Assembly: GCA_038503075.1 (NCBI GenBank)
Contig: JBCAML010000003.1
Coordinates: 3,596,001-3,660,000 of the forward strand
Length of the DNA: 64,000 nucleotides
Origin: Gyromitra esculenta
Lineage: Eukaryota; Ascomycota; Pezizomycetes; Pezizales; Discinaceae
Reading direction: 5' to 3'
Each line of letters opens with the position of its first letter. Position 1 is the first letter of the stretch. Below the pieces are notes generated by a model. The model was not told the origin of the DNA, did no database searches, and saw only the letters and a program-made list of their open reading frames with translations. A program made the translations under genes and the position numbers. Below are positions 50,642 through 62,282 of the stretch, piece after piece.

Positions 50642-52138
50642 TTACTCAGCAACTGATGTTAAAACATTCCCCTTCATCACCACGCTCAATCGGTCCCAAA
50701 AACTTCCATCGGGTTTAAAACCTCTCCTGACTATAATTGGGAAAACTTGGAGGTTTACGATAGCCTTTTTGGCCTCCAACTCATGTTCTTCATAGCGGCA
50801 GACTAGGTCGTTCATCCAGAACTGGTCATAGAGGCTGCCGATTTCTATTGGGAGAAGCTCAATCAAGTCCCCTTGCCCGCGGACCTAAGAAATAATGATT
50901 TTAGTCCTCGCACGTGATCTCCAATCTACAGAACTGACCTCGATTGCCAAAATGGCTGCTTCATTTACTAGCTTATGAAGTTCGTTATTGCGATTTTGCT
51001 CATCAGATCCCTCAGGCACGAAGCAGGCAAGTAGTTTTTCAAGGTCTTCCGTGACTTGTTTCACTCCTTCGCTAAGACAAGCTTCGAAATCGGGGTTTTT
51101 AGTATATAAGTTGACCGTGAGGGCACGCCAACGCTGGAGTTGGTAATCTAGGTCGGGCGTATTGACTTAATTAAAATGGTAATATCTAATGACGAGAAAA
51201 AAATAAACTCACCTGTCCCTTTCAGTTCGTTTTGAATAGCCGCAAACTTTTTACCGTCACCTGGAGCTCCAAATAAAAAGGAATTGAAGAGCTGGGTGCG
51301 GAGAATATCTGCTACAATACTACCGATCACACGAAACCTGGTTTGCCTGGACTTGAGCAATCCCGTTTTCCTGTAGGGTCTGAGGATTGCTTTGACATCG
51401 GAAGGGAGCTGTTCCCATGGAGGATTGGTCTCCATGGTGCTGTTTGTACCACGAAAGTGCGCAAGCACCCATGAGACGATGCCGATTGCGATTGCATCGA
51501 ATTTGCCTGCGACATAGCTGTCATCCTTACTCGTTTCGCCGTCCCTTCGATTGAGATGTGCTATCGTCCCTTGGAGCTCAGAAACTTGGTCCTGTAGCTC
51601 TCTTACAATTCCTTCAGATTTATGGAACTCAGTGCTCAGCTCTTTGTACTGCTCGACAGTAACTTCAGGAGGTTTCGGTGCTTCGGGTGCTTGACGCTAA
51701 ATCTCCTTGTAAATCCAATCACTCCATCGGTTTCTGACCAACCAGGTTTAACCATACCTCTAGACCAAAAATACGTAGCGACGACCAGCGTGCAGGATTC
51801 TCGTCGTCCTTCCTAGACTCAGTCTTACGTCTTACTTCTCGGTGATTATCTGCGGCCTCAGAATTGGCTTCTGCCTCTCTTCTAGACGTTGCTGTTTTTA
51901 CATAGTACCTCGCATCTTGCGATTCTCCCAGGATGGATACCAAGTTTCCACTGGATTTGAGTTGCCCCGAGGACGCTCCCTGATCTGTCCTTGATGGAGA
52001 CTGCGGTAGCCCTTCGGATACAGCTCCAGCATAGCTTACCGGAGGCCGGGACTCTCGTTTCTCAGGTTGACGCGATGACATTGGTTGCAAATTTAAAGTC
52101 ATTGAAGTGATGTTTGCCGTATTGCTTCCTTCGCCCAT
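50642..52138 (-). CDS. Unknown protein with a coiled coil, divergent partner of the Hsp70-like gene
   Basis: Exons on the minus strand are 52138-51758, 51696-51213, 51165-50939 and 50884-50642, giving 444 residues with all phases closing. The first about 125 residues are Ser/Arg/Glu-rich and disordered-looking. A predicted coiled coil (about 135-190; EQYKELSTEFHKSEG, VRELQDQVSELQGTIAHL) follows. The C-terminal part is globular and helical (FRVIGSIVADILRTQLFN, LEKLLACFVPEG, LYDQFWMNDLVCRYEEHELE). I do not recognise the domain. The last 35 residues (IIVRRGFKPDGSFWDRLSVV) look conserved in character. It starts 553 bases from the start of the Hsp70-like gene, head to head, so the two may be co-regulated. 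Confidence 0.75.
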
Positions 52139-52691
52139 TCACCACCGTTCTACTAATACCATCTGTATTAACATACATAGCAAAAAGGGTTAGTGCGGGG
52201 TAGAAAATGCAATAAGCCATGCCAACACATAGAGCCCAAAGTGGCTATTTAATAGGTTAGTAGGGGCATTAACATTGCCCGTGACCGTATTCGGTGTTGG
52301 ATAACATGGGTGGGATGTAGGCAACCGTTTCTAGTACCAACTGAATGGTGGGAGGCCTGAAACTAGCCTAAAGGGGACGGTAACTCTCGGCTTTTCTCTG
52401 GTTAACAGTTTTTTTCTTTTAACTTAATCGTAAGTTGGCCGTGGTCTTATTCCTGGTTTGATAGTTTGGCTCCGTGTCTGGTCTTGTCACTCATTGTTTG
52501 TTTCCCCGCCATTCCCAACCTTCCTAGCTACTACTCTCGACAGCGTTGTTTGGTCTAAAGCAGTATTCGTCGAAAACATCCAACACGCGTTAACATAGTG
52601 TGAGCTATTACTTTGACTACGACAAACCTCCTCCAGCTCTCTGGCGTGCCGCTCAAACAAACATCTACCGAAAGCATTACAACAAATAAAC
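52139..52691. promoter_or_regulatory. Shared divergent promoter, coiled-coil / Hsp70-like pair
   Basis: A 553-base gap between two outward-facing start codons. No perfect heat-shock element array (tandem nGAAn/nTTCn) was spotted by eye. Isolated TTC/GAA motifs do not rise above background. Confidence 0.5.
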
Positions 52692-55054
52692 ATGGATTCT
52701 AAGGTTTCGTTGAAAATAGGAATCGATTTTGGGACTACTTATTCAGGTGTAGCATGGGTAAATACTTTACATTCCTAGGTCTGTGAGATACATGATATTC
52801 ATTGAAGGCTGAACCCATATCTCCAGGCCTCTACAGCTACTCCAGATGAAATCAACGTGATCCAGAAATGGCCCTCTCGGGTAGGCTGACTTCTGTCTCT
52901 CAATTAATAAGACTGTAACTCTGAACTAAGCTAAAATGCACCCCCCTGATCGCACCAGGGAAACAATACGTCCGACAAAGTCCCTACAGAATTGAAATAC
53001 ATGGATACATACCCAGCTCCTGGATATAAATGGGGCTTCGATTTACAGCTTGAGCCAGAAAAACTTGTGTGGTTCAAGCTTCTCCTGGACCCGTCCCAGG
53101 ATCCGTTTTGCGACGATCTCTTGATGAAGTCGTCGGCTCTGATCCCGAAAAATAAAAGGCCCGTGGACCTAGTTACAGATTTCTTGGAAGCTATCAAAAG
53201 ATATACGCTGGAGGAACTGGAATCCGGACTTGGCAAGCACTACATGTCTATTACCCCCATCGAATATATCTTGACGGTGCCAGCTGTAAGCACTCCGAGG
53301 GGGTTAAGAGAGTGAAATTAGCGGATTAACTGATCATGATTCTGTTTAGGTATGGAGCGACGCCGCAAAAGCGCTCACGCTGCAGGCAGCAGAGTCTGTT
53401 GGCCTCGGAAAACGAGATAGCCTTCGGTTAATTTCCGAGCCGGAGGCAGCTGCTGTATACACCCTCAGAGTGCTTCAGCCAAGCGAACTTGGTGTAGGTA
53501 TCCCCGAGCTACGAAATCATATATGGTGCTCTACTTACGTTTGAGTTTCATAGGTTGGTAACACATTTGTAGTAGCTGATTGTGGGGGCGGCACAGTAGT
53601 AAGGCAGCGCATAGTCTTCTGGGTTTACTTCAAATATCCTTGGGCTGATTTTGGGGTTTAGGATTTGATCTCATACGAGATAGTCGCACTGAAGCCGAAA
53701 CTGCAGGTGAAGGAATGTGTTTTTGGTACAGGTGGGATGTGTGGCTCTACCTATCTAAACCGTCGCTTTGAAGCATGGGTAGAATTTCGGATAGGTTCAG
53801 AACTGTAAGTTCCTTTTTTGTTATTATTGCTGTTTGAGGAAATTGCTCATGCGTGATTGCAATTTTTGTGCTATAGGTTCGCTCAGCAGCGACCGCGAAG
53901 TCGTATGCACATGATGAAAAACTTCGAGGATACCATAAAGCGCTCATTTACGGACGATCCAGGCACAGAGGTATTCTATTGTCCTGTACCGGGCATGGAA
54001 GATTGTCCGGAAGCAGGTCTTGAAGATGGATTTCTTGCAATCAGCAGAAAGGATATGAGAGAGATCCTTGATCCTATCGTTAATCAAGTTGCCAGACTCG
54101 TCGAGGAGCAAGTTGAGAGTGTTGAGAAGTTGAGACGGAGAGTTTCGGTATGCACTTTAACTACTAATTCCAGAGTCCCCAACTAATAAATAACTTAAAA
54201 GGCTGTCCTTCTAGTTGGCGGCTTTGGATCATCAGAATACCTTCGTCGCCGTATCGATGTTTTAGTTTGTCAAAGGAAAAATATTCCGCTCCTGCAACCC
54301 CCGAACGCGTAAGTCATCGATACCCTCCCTTCTACATTACTTTATTGTGGGTCTCAATGTGAGAATAGTTGGACCGCTGTTGTGAGTGGCGCCTGTCGAC
54401 GTGGGCTAGAAGGCATTTCGATTGTCAGCACCATCTGTGCAAGACGCCACTATGGCGTCCTTTGCGACTACGTGTTCGAAAAATCTAAATTCAAAAACCT
54501 GGCCCAAACTCGTAAGTACTCTTGCAAAGTGACGGGTACGGTGAAGGTTAGCGACTGTATCCACTGGTATATCAAGAAGGTGAGTCGGAGAGGACCCCGC
54601 TATTTAGATGTTTAGGACTAAACCCCGGCTAGGGTGATGTCGTATCCCAGAAGAAAGCGATTTCAATGCCTTTCACTCGCGATGTCGGGGTTGAGAGTGC
54701 AATGCGTTTTGAAGATACGTTATTGGCTTGTTCGGCAGAGTATATTCCGGATTGGGCAAAGGATGCCAGTATGTATCCTCCACAGTGCATGATTCGCCAT
54801 ACTTATATGTAATTGTGCGCCCCATCATTTGCTCGAAACTAACCTGCCCTCTCCTAGACGTCTTCGAAGTTTGTGTACTAGAAACAGATCTGAACGCAGT
54901 GCCACGGCACTTGTTCCAAAAACAGTTCACCAAAGCCGGGAAGCCATACTACCACATTAGCTACAACATCACCATGAAACTAGAGGCCTCGCTAGTATTT
55001 GCATTTGAGTTTATGGGGAAAGAATACAACAGCATCAAAGCACAGTTTGCTTAG
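52692..55054 (+). CDS. Hsp70-like actin-fold ATPase
   Basis: Eleven exons: 52692-52757, 52827-52880, 52959-53285, 53350-53493, 53554-53598, 53662-53804, 53877-54147, 54202-54308, 54369-54579, 54633-54768 and 54858-55054, giving 566 residues. The actin/Hsp70 ATPase motifs are visible: phosphate-1 (GIDFGTTYSGVAW, residues about 10-22), phosphate-2 (VVADCGGGTVDL) and the adenosine motif (LLVGGFGSSEYLRRRI). The SEPEAAAVYTL helix before phosphate-2 is the typical Hsp70 connect segment. There is no canonical substrate-binding domain and no EEVD tail. The last about 150 residues are a divergent domain. Such Hsp70-like proteins are multiplied in filamentous fungi and related to animal HSPA12. The partner and function are unknown. 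Confidence 0.9.
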
Positions 55055-56113
55055 CTGTGGTCATCATCGTGTGATTCTAGGAATCATGTTGACAGCAGAT
55101 GTTGTATTTTCTTGATTCTGTGTGTATAGATTCATGTGCTGATGTGAAATGGCGATGGTATTTCTTTCCATGCTGGTTCATTAGACGAAGCCACGTAATG
55201 GCTTTTATGATGTCTTGCCCTTGTATAATTTTGCTACTCTTGGGGAGTCCACCAACAGTTTCTGAATTTATCTATTTCGGGGGTTGCTTACTTTTTTACT
55301 GCTACTCTAGTATTTATAGGGGTGTAGTACTTTTTGAGTGTGGTTAGAGTTGGGAACGCACGAAATTTTATAAATACCGGACTCAATTTGAGGTATTTTG
55401 GGAATGATTTCTAACAACAAGAATTTATAGGCCAATGCTTAGTGATCTAGGTCTAAAATTCTTGATTGATATTGTCCTGGATCAAGCCTAATTGGAATTA
55501 GCTCGTTTCTGTACTTGAGTCGCAGCCGGAAACTGGACGACTTCATAATTCACCTGGACACCCCCCCACCTGTGAAATTAACAGAATTAGGAAGGTTTCT
55601 AGTGTTTCAACCGGGCACGTATTCTCCACCAAATATTAATCGATTTTCAACTGTCCGAATGAGAGGGTGTTTGGGTGGACCATGGTGTCCATGGTGTCCA
55701 TGTTTACCGGCGCCAATAATGGGGTTAGTAATAATAGGCGAGTAGCATGCCTCTTATATCCCGAAACTCAGCTCCGAAAACCTATCTAGTCAAGCGGAAT
55801 TCGATTGGGGTATCCTTGAGGGACCTGCATCATCATTTTGCGTAATATGTATGTCCCTGCTTGTGCAAGATTATCCCAAAAGCATATATCAAATAATGGC
55901 TTCGCTTCTAGTCTAATATTGTATTACTTTACTCTTACACTTATTACCACTCGTCTGTCTATCTTCGTCTATTCTATCATAACTTCTATCCGCTACTCCA
56001 CCTTTTATCTCATCTCCATTCCTACAATAGCCTTACGCAAAGTATCATAATCAAAACAGGTCTACACTCGCCGGCATCGCAATAATCAAAACACTGCTAA
56101 ATGCATAACTCGT
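55055..56113. other. Intergenic region between convergent genes
   Basis: About 1.06 kb without a supported gene. A small tandem ATGGTGTCC repeat occurs near 55681-55701, and C-runs near 55561-55567. Confidence 0.4.
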
Positions 56114-58671
56114 TCAAACAAACATATTCATCAACTTGACCGCCCAATTATGGCACGCAGCTTCTTCGTCCTCGCCAGGCTGGATAACACGCAAAACAAC
56201 ATCTACTTCGTGCCCCGAAACCTTTTCTTCGTGTATCAAGACGAGCCCTTGCTCCGTTTCGTCCCATATCCATTCGATGCCGGTTTTGGTCTTACCGCTG
56301 GCTTGCGCGACACTATTAATGGCGAAATCCTCTTCCGGTCCTAATGTAGGTATCGAAATTTTGAGGATATTATCGCGGCCCGAGAAGTGGTACACGGGAA
56401 TAAAAATTTCGGTGGTTCGCTCTAAGTTGGGGGAAGAAGCTTCCGGGAGTGAGGCGGAATTCGCGATGAACCGCATCTCGAAACGAAGGTAGTCGAGAAA
56501 AAATTCAGAACTCACCAACACTCCTGCTGTCTTTGCTGGGTAAGGTCGCAGGAGTGCCGGGAGAAGTCGTCCTCCAAGGTAGAGGTCACCGAAAAGGGCA
56601 GCTCGGTTCAAAGGGGTTTCGAGGTCGCGGGGAGAATTGGAAGTACCATGAAGGGGCACCTCAACAGTTGAATTAGCGTGAAGCGATATAAGCGAAAAGT
56701 CTTCACTATTCCAGCCGTCGCCAGACTGAATAGTGGCTGAGGTTTGATTCTCAGCAGGCGCTGCTTCTGATGTGGCAGTCGTCGTATGCGGCAGGGTGAA
56801 GTTCCAGACGGTCCAGTTAAGGAGAGATCTTTCCATTCCATGGAAGATTGCATCGAGCTGGGTTAATTGGACATGCACATTACCATCCACATAGGCCGAT
56901 TGTAAATTCATGTCAAAGGGTATTCCAGTTTCACCAATTAAGATCGGCGTAGGCTTTTTGGGTCGGAAAGTCTCCAGATGGGTGATAAAACGTCTGAAAT
57001 TATCCGCATAATTGTTGGTCAAACCATTGCGACCGATGTAGGTATGTTTCCAAAGTTTTCGAGAACCCTATTAAACTTAGAAGGTGAGGGAGTAAGGGTA
57101 GATATGGATGACTTACACCTGCAAGGGACAAGACGTCGAAAGATACGCCATACCACAATGCCTTCTCGTATAAAACCCGAATATCATACCAATGTGGCGA
57201 GTAGCAAACCTTCTCAGCAACGGGTGTAACGGTGCCCTTTTCCCACGAGGGCGGACCAAGATTCGGAACGGGCTCAACAAACATCCATCGCGCAGATAGC
57301 GAGTCGTTCAGAGCTGCTGCGATGCCAAGTTTGAACGATCGTAGAAACGGGACATAAAAATCTTTCTCAAAGTCTACCTTCCTTCCAGTATTTGGATGCG
57401 TCGCAAAGTAAGCTTCTCCTTTGGGCCCCAAAGTCACTTTCCCATTCTTTTCATCTTCTAAAAAGACATAGACACCCTCTTCCAACCAAATGTCCTTCTT
57501 GCCCGGGAGCCATGCAGAGACACATTCTTCATTGAGAATATCGTCGCGTGTACGCTTCGACGGATGCGGCCAGGATCGTGAAAAGTAAGGTACAGATGTG
57601 GCAATGCCCGAGGCGAGTGACATGGATTGCAGTGCATTAGGCATATGCCCTAGATGTAAGTCAGTCGTCTCATTGAAATAGTGCAAAGATGACAACGCGA
57701 TGTAGCCGGGGTGAGGTTCGTTCATCGGGTCAAAACCAAGGATATTGGGTAACGAGCTTAAGCGTGAGGCTAATCGGGCGAAAGCTTGAATATAGGCACT
57801 ACGTAGAACAAAGCCAACATTTTCACCCTGAAATTCGGGAAGATCGCCAGAATACACGGCCTTGGGCGCATAGACTTCTCCCGCGAAAAAGAGAGTAAAC
57901 ATGGTCGCTGGGCCAAATTTAGAGTAATTTGTTGGCCAGAGACGGCCCGAGGGGGTCGAGTGGGAGCTGCTCGTGCCTGGAGTATCTAGGGCTACCGAGC
58001 ATGTTGTGGGGAAGGCTTTGGGGTCGAGACCAACAAGATGGAAAGTCCAGATCGGAGCACCAGACCCACCAGTGAATCGAGACCACTTAAAACACTGTCA
58101 GTAAATGCGCAAGGACAGGGACCTCTTAGGAGAGCCATACGCACCACATCCTGATGGCCATCAATAAAGACTAGGAGTCCCACTTCGTTTGCTTCCTGTA
58201 ATATTGCAAACAGGTAGTCGATATACTCTTCGTCATACTCTCCCCTGGCTTGCAATCAGCACGAGCAACAGCGTTAATTTAAACGAAGAGAGGATAAACT
58301 TACATTTTTCTAGGCTCCAGAGCTTCCCAGCACACAACCATCCTCACCACACCAATCCCCCAAGCTCTCAGTCGTCTCCACCATTCGCCAGCCTCCCCAA
58401 CGGTAGCGAAAGGTCTCCCGGTGTAACTCACGGAGCTCACATCGTAAAACTCGGGGGTCCCAGCGAGAGGATTAACGCGGGGATATTTTGCGTCACCGGA
58501 GACATTTATACCACGAAGAAGGATGGATCGGCCGTAAGAGTCGGCAAATGCATTTGCCGTAGGATGGACAGCAAGGCCGGAAGGGTCAAAGAAGGTAGCT
58601 GGAGGGGAGCCGGTAGGCACCACGACTGGAGGGAGAGAAATGTCTACCGAAGCAGTCCGTGAGGAGTCCAT
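56114..58671 (-). CDS. EGH1: GH5 glycosidase, Egh1/EGCrP2-type steryl-beta-glucosidase/endoglycoceramidase
   Basis: Exons on the minus strand are 58671-58304, 58244-58145, 58085-57117 and 57067-56114, giving 796 residues. An in-frame ATG at 58758 would add 29 residues but follows poorly conserved-looking sequence. The N-terminal GH5 barrel shows GRSILLRGINVSGDAKYP, RAWGIGVVRMVVCWEALE, LVFIDGHQDVWSRFTGGSG, the acid/base Glu279 in GFDPMNEPHPG, CYSPHWYD and the nucleophile Glu525 in PILIGETGIPFD. A C-terminal beta-rich domain (about 640-796) follows. Fungal relatives hydrolyse ergosteryl glucoside or glucosylceramide inside the cell, usually the cytosol or vacuole. No clear signal peptide is present with the chosen start. 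Catalytic residues are intact, so activity is expected. The choice between sterol glucoside and glycolipid as substrate is not decidable here. Confidence 0.93.
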
Positions 58672-59378
58672 TGAGAGGATTTGGGGGGGGGGTGCTGTAC
58701 AGAGAGAAATAACGAGGACTGGGGGAGATAAAAGCAAAGTCAGGTGTTGAGAATTCAAGAATTCAGGGGAGAATGACCGATTAGTCAGCGGGAAGCTAGC
58801 CGAGAGTTAAGCTTTTAAGCCGCCTCGGCAAGGAGCTAGTTACATGTAGCTAAATATAGCGACTTATGATATAATATACATGTATGGAGCACATGGCAAT
58901 ACGGCCGGGACCATAATGCATACATGTAGGAATGCTATATATGTACTGTGATGATGCTCGTGTGGGCTATTCAGCGCCCATCTACGCGTATTCACAGTCC
59001 CGCACTCGTGGCTGAATGCACGTCTGTCGTCGGCTACAGACAACAGTGCACTCCAAATCCCGTTAATCCCTGCCAACTGCGGGGGTGTCAAATCCTCAAT
59101 TCATTCAGTCAGGCACCAGAAGCAGTAGCTCTTAAGCTTCTCCACCTTCAATTCATATGTACGGTTCACCAGCCTATTGTGCTTGCAATTTGCTATCCCA
59201 CCTGCACATATTCTCTTTCTGCTCTGAAGCAGACCACCCGTCCCATCCATCCACCACCCATCCACTCACCACCCCCACCCACTGACCTACTTGCCAAACC
59301 AACCAACAGCCAACCACACTTCATCATCTAGTCTCACTCTAACATCCCCCCACCGCACTGGCCTCAGCCACCCTAGCT
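58672..59378. promoter_or_regulatory. Divergent promoter with three TACATGTA palindromes
   Basis: A gap of 707 bases separates outward-facing genes. TACATGTA occurs at 58841-58848, 58877-58884 and 58921-58928, spaced 36 and 44 bases start to start. The part before 59379 is C/T- and CCA-rich (59215-59370), a typical leader for the plus-strand gene. Confidence 0.5.
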
Positions 59379-61313
59379 ATGCCGTCTTTTAGGAATATCT
59401 CTGTCAATATAATCACCCCTTCCGGAGCTCTTCCTTCTCTACACCAAGACATCAGTGATACCAGTATTCTCTACGAAGCTTACATTTTATCCAAATCCGA
59501 TACACCTTTTTGGGTTTCTATAACCCCCGAGAAAGATTTTTTCTCTAGAAAAACCCATGACACGCCTAAGAAATTTAGCTCCCACTCAGCTAATAACAGC
59601 ATGTGGAATGTGAACGGAGCCGTATTCGATTTCACTAAGGATGATCAAGAGCTGGAAGACTATCTTAGCGACACAACGAAGCAAGAAGATGAAGAGTGGC
59701 ACTTACTGGCTGAAGTATTTCTGGACGGTCGTTCTGTCCCCGAAACTTCAGCGATTGTCTACCTCCCTTGGAATAGCCAAGTCGAAGAAAGAGTCATCAG
59801 AGGAAGACCCGCCACCACAAGTGACGGAAGCACCGTGGAAGTACCATGGCTTTTCAAAGATGTGGGTTTGGAGGGCTTTCTGGAGGCTCTGTCCTTAGTC
59901 AATAACGATGCGGATGGTGATCTTACTATTACCGATGCGCGAGGTCTCGCTAGAAAAGGCGAATCCGAGGATATGTTGGTCCGGAGTATGCAGAGTCTCG
60001 GGCATAGAGGGAAGGAAAAGGAAATCTCACGTGAGGGAATGGGTCAGATCAAAATTGTACTGCAGAAAATTGCCATCACTGGCCTTTGTATCGATATCGA
60101 TTATATCCCTGACCTCTTGGGGAATGATGACTCCATGAAGGTGGGTAAATCAATTAAAGATGTCAGCCACACAGCTGGGTTAGGCTCACCGCTCAACTCA
60201 CAATCCCCGTCCAATGCTGATTACCTCCAAAGATTTGGAAAGCCAGATAATGTTTATTTTAGCGCTACACGCAAAAGATATTGTCTGCTCTCCACAGAGT
60301 CTGAGCCGTACGCAACATTCTTGTTTCATTACCGCGGAGAGAGTAAGAGATCTCGCTTCCGTTTCACCCTAGATTTAAGCACGAAATCTAACCCGGCCCT
60401 TAGAGCAAATGCGGAAATTAGGCTTCCTAGATCCCCTAGGGTCATCTCACAAGAAACTAGATAGATTAGTTCCTTTCCTAACACCACTTGCCATCGCTAA
60501 CAATCTCAAACCATCAAAACCATGGGAAAAATCGAAAGCTCGATTTGGTCCTGAGGGACCTGTTTCAAGTACCTCAGAGGAGCAATCTGAGAAAGAAATA
60601 GCTTCGGAAAGTGACCGGGTCTTGAAAAAGTCACTATCAGAAACATCCAGAAGCGACAAAGGTCAAATCTCGATAAGGGAGAGCTCAAGCTCCGAGCATT
60701 TTGGTGAGAGCTCTGAGAGCTCTGAAAGGCAAGATAGCGAAACCGCCGATACCCTTGCGTCTAAAATCCCAGATGCCAAAAGCTCGTTTTCCCTGGCAGA
60801 TCAAGAACATGAGACGGGTTTTGGGCTAGCCATCCCCGCCGCTACCAAGTTTACAATTTCTCTGCCGAAAGACTCAGGACCTCGGAGCAAGCGTGATCTA
60901 CGAAGCGATGACACTACTGATGCTTCTGAGTCTGATACTGGCTATGAAGGTGATACAGAAACACCTAAGCTAATGAGAGAGAGAAAAGGAAAGAACGCTC
61001 TAGAAGAAGAAGAGAAGGTGAAAGAGCTGGCGAATAAATTGCGCCTAGTCCAGGTCCGTTTCTGAGAATATTCTTCGGTTTTTATGTTCTACTAGATTGA
61101 TCCCTCACATGGGTGACTAATCCAAGTTTTATATAGCTAAAACGGAGTCACTCCGATGATCCAGACAGCGAAAATGAAGCAGAGGCCGAAGAGGATGAAA
61201 ATGAAGAGAAAGTACAAAGACACTGGCAACCCAAGAGGATTCGACGACATAAAGAGGACGGCGGTTCTGCGGAAGCTAAGGAAGAGTGCATGTCCGAAGT
61301 GAAAAAAGATTGA
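59379..61313 (+). CDS. Hypothetical nuclear-looking protein with a probable DUF7918-type domain
   Basis: Exons are 59379-60342, 60404-61053 and 61137-61313, giving 596 residues. The 61-nt first intron (GTAAGA...CCTTAG) is essential: without it the frame seems to break and overlap. The N-terminal globular part (about 1-325) carries WLLA/EVFLDGRSV- and PWLFKDVGLE-type blocks and ends FLFHYRGEKQMRKLGFLDPL, which resembles the end of fungal DUF7918 domains in overall pattern; this is from memory and moderately sure. The rest is a long Ser/Glu/Asp-rich disordered region. The last exon adds a very acidic stretch and a basic PKRIRRHK segment that could act as a nuclear localisation signal. Function is unknown. 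Confidence 0.75.
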
Positions 61314-61815
61314 AGAACTTCTCTTACATGTCTCACATACGTCTAGAAATTTCTACATCTACTCTAGTAGGGTATTTCTAGATCTTCGCTTACTGCTATG
61401 GTTGATAGATACCTGTATCTCTCTGATGTAGTGTTTGAACTTGACTGCATGTGGGGGTTTCTATTTCGTTTGGGAATTTTGAAAACATAGAATTTGTACG
61501 GGTAAGACAAAATTGGATTAGCTGAGTGATAATAGTCAATAGAAGAAAAGAGGTAGAGCCACCGTGAGAGCGTTCCTGATACTTACGATACCATAAAGTG
61601 ATTCTTGTTATCAGTGTTTAAATTATAAGGATATCTCCTTTATAGGACTTGCAGTCAGGTCTCGAAAGTATTCACATAATATTAGGGGTAGTACCTTACT
61701 AGGGTATCCTTAATACCCTGTAGTTTTTTTGTCTCGCAATCAGACGTTCGCTCGCTAAACCCAGGGTATTTGGTAGAGCTCTTTCGCATCCGTCAACACC
61801 CAATATAGGAAAGGA

Positions 61816-62079
61816 TTGTCACGTGACAAGTCGGCCGCGAGACAAGAAGTTTTTATAAGGGCGTGCTACTGCGGCTTCACCATCGATTCAAGGAACGAGG
61901 CAGAAATGAAGTTGGAGAACAAAGTAGGAAGTAAAGAGTTATTATATACCGAAGAAGGTATAGAATGGACAGTTAAGATCTGGAATGAGTTTAAGACTGT
62001 CAGGAGAAGTGCAAGGGGAGATGAAGAAGGCGAGGATAAAGAATTGTTATGGGGATATGGAGATCTAGGAAGAAATTGA
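61816..62079 (+). CDS. Possible small charged protein or gene fragment
   Basis: An 87-residue frame, rich in Glu, Lys and Arg, that I do not recognise. Composition (e.g. LYTEEGIEWTVKIWNEFKTV) looks more coding-like than its surroundings. It may be the last exon or a remnant of a larger gene. No upstream exon could be joined. Confidence 0.22.
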   Translation: MSRDKSAARQEVFIRACYCGFTIDSRNEAEMKLENKVGSKELLYTEEGIEWTVKIWNEFKTVRRSARGDEEGEDKELLWGYGDLGRN

Positions 62080-62126
62080 GTAACGAGGACAAAATGTAAG
62101 GCAATGAGTAAAATTGTTATTAGTTA

Positions 62127-62184
62127 GAATGATGGGAAGCGTGAATGAAAAATCTATCTATCTATCTATCTGAATGATGGGAAG
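62127..62184 (+). repeat. (CTAT)n microsatellite bracketed by a 13-bp direct repeat
   Basis: The 13-mer GAATGATGGGAAG occurs at 62127-62139 and again at 62172-62184. Between the copies lies a run of about five ATCT units (62152-62171). A second short (ATCT)n run is near 62319-62333. Confidence 0.8.
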
Positions 62185-62282
62185 GTGTGTGTGTGCTGGT
62201 TGGGTTTTATATTTTTTTTGTTTTTGGTTGTGTTGTTTTTGTTTTATGTATCTGGTTGTTTTTGTTTTTAGTTTATTTTAGT
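62185..62282 (+). other. Strand-asymmetric T/G-rich tract nearly lacking C
   Basis: About 98 bases made almost wholly of T and G with a few A and only two C. It starts with a GT alternation and continues with TTTTTG blocks. It is a composition feature, with no coding character. Confidence 0.6.

Noticed and set aside
60343..60464. Apparent overlapping frames and frameshift in the gene at 59379
   Set aside because: A 61-nt intron (60343-60403) joins HYRGE to KQMRKLGFLDPL in frame, so no frameshift is needed.
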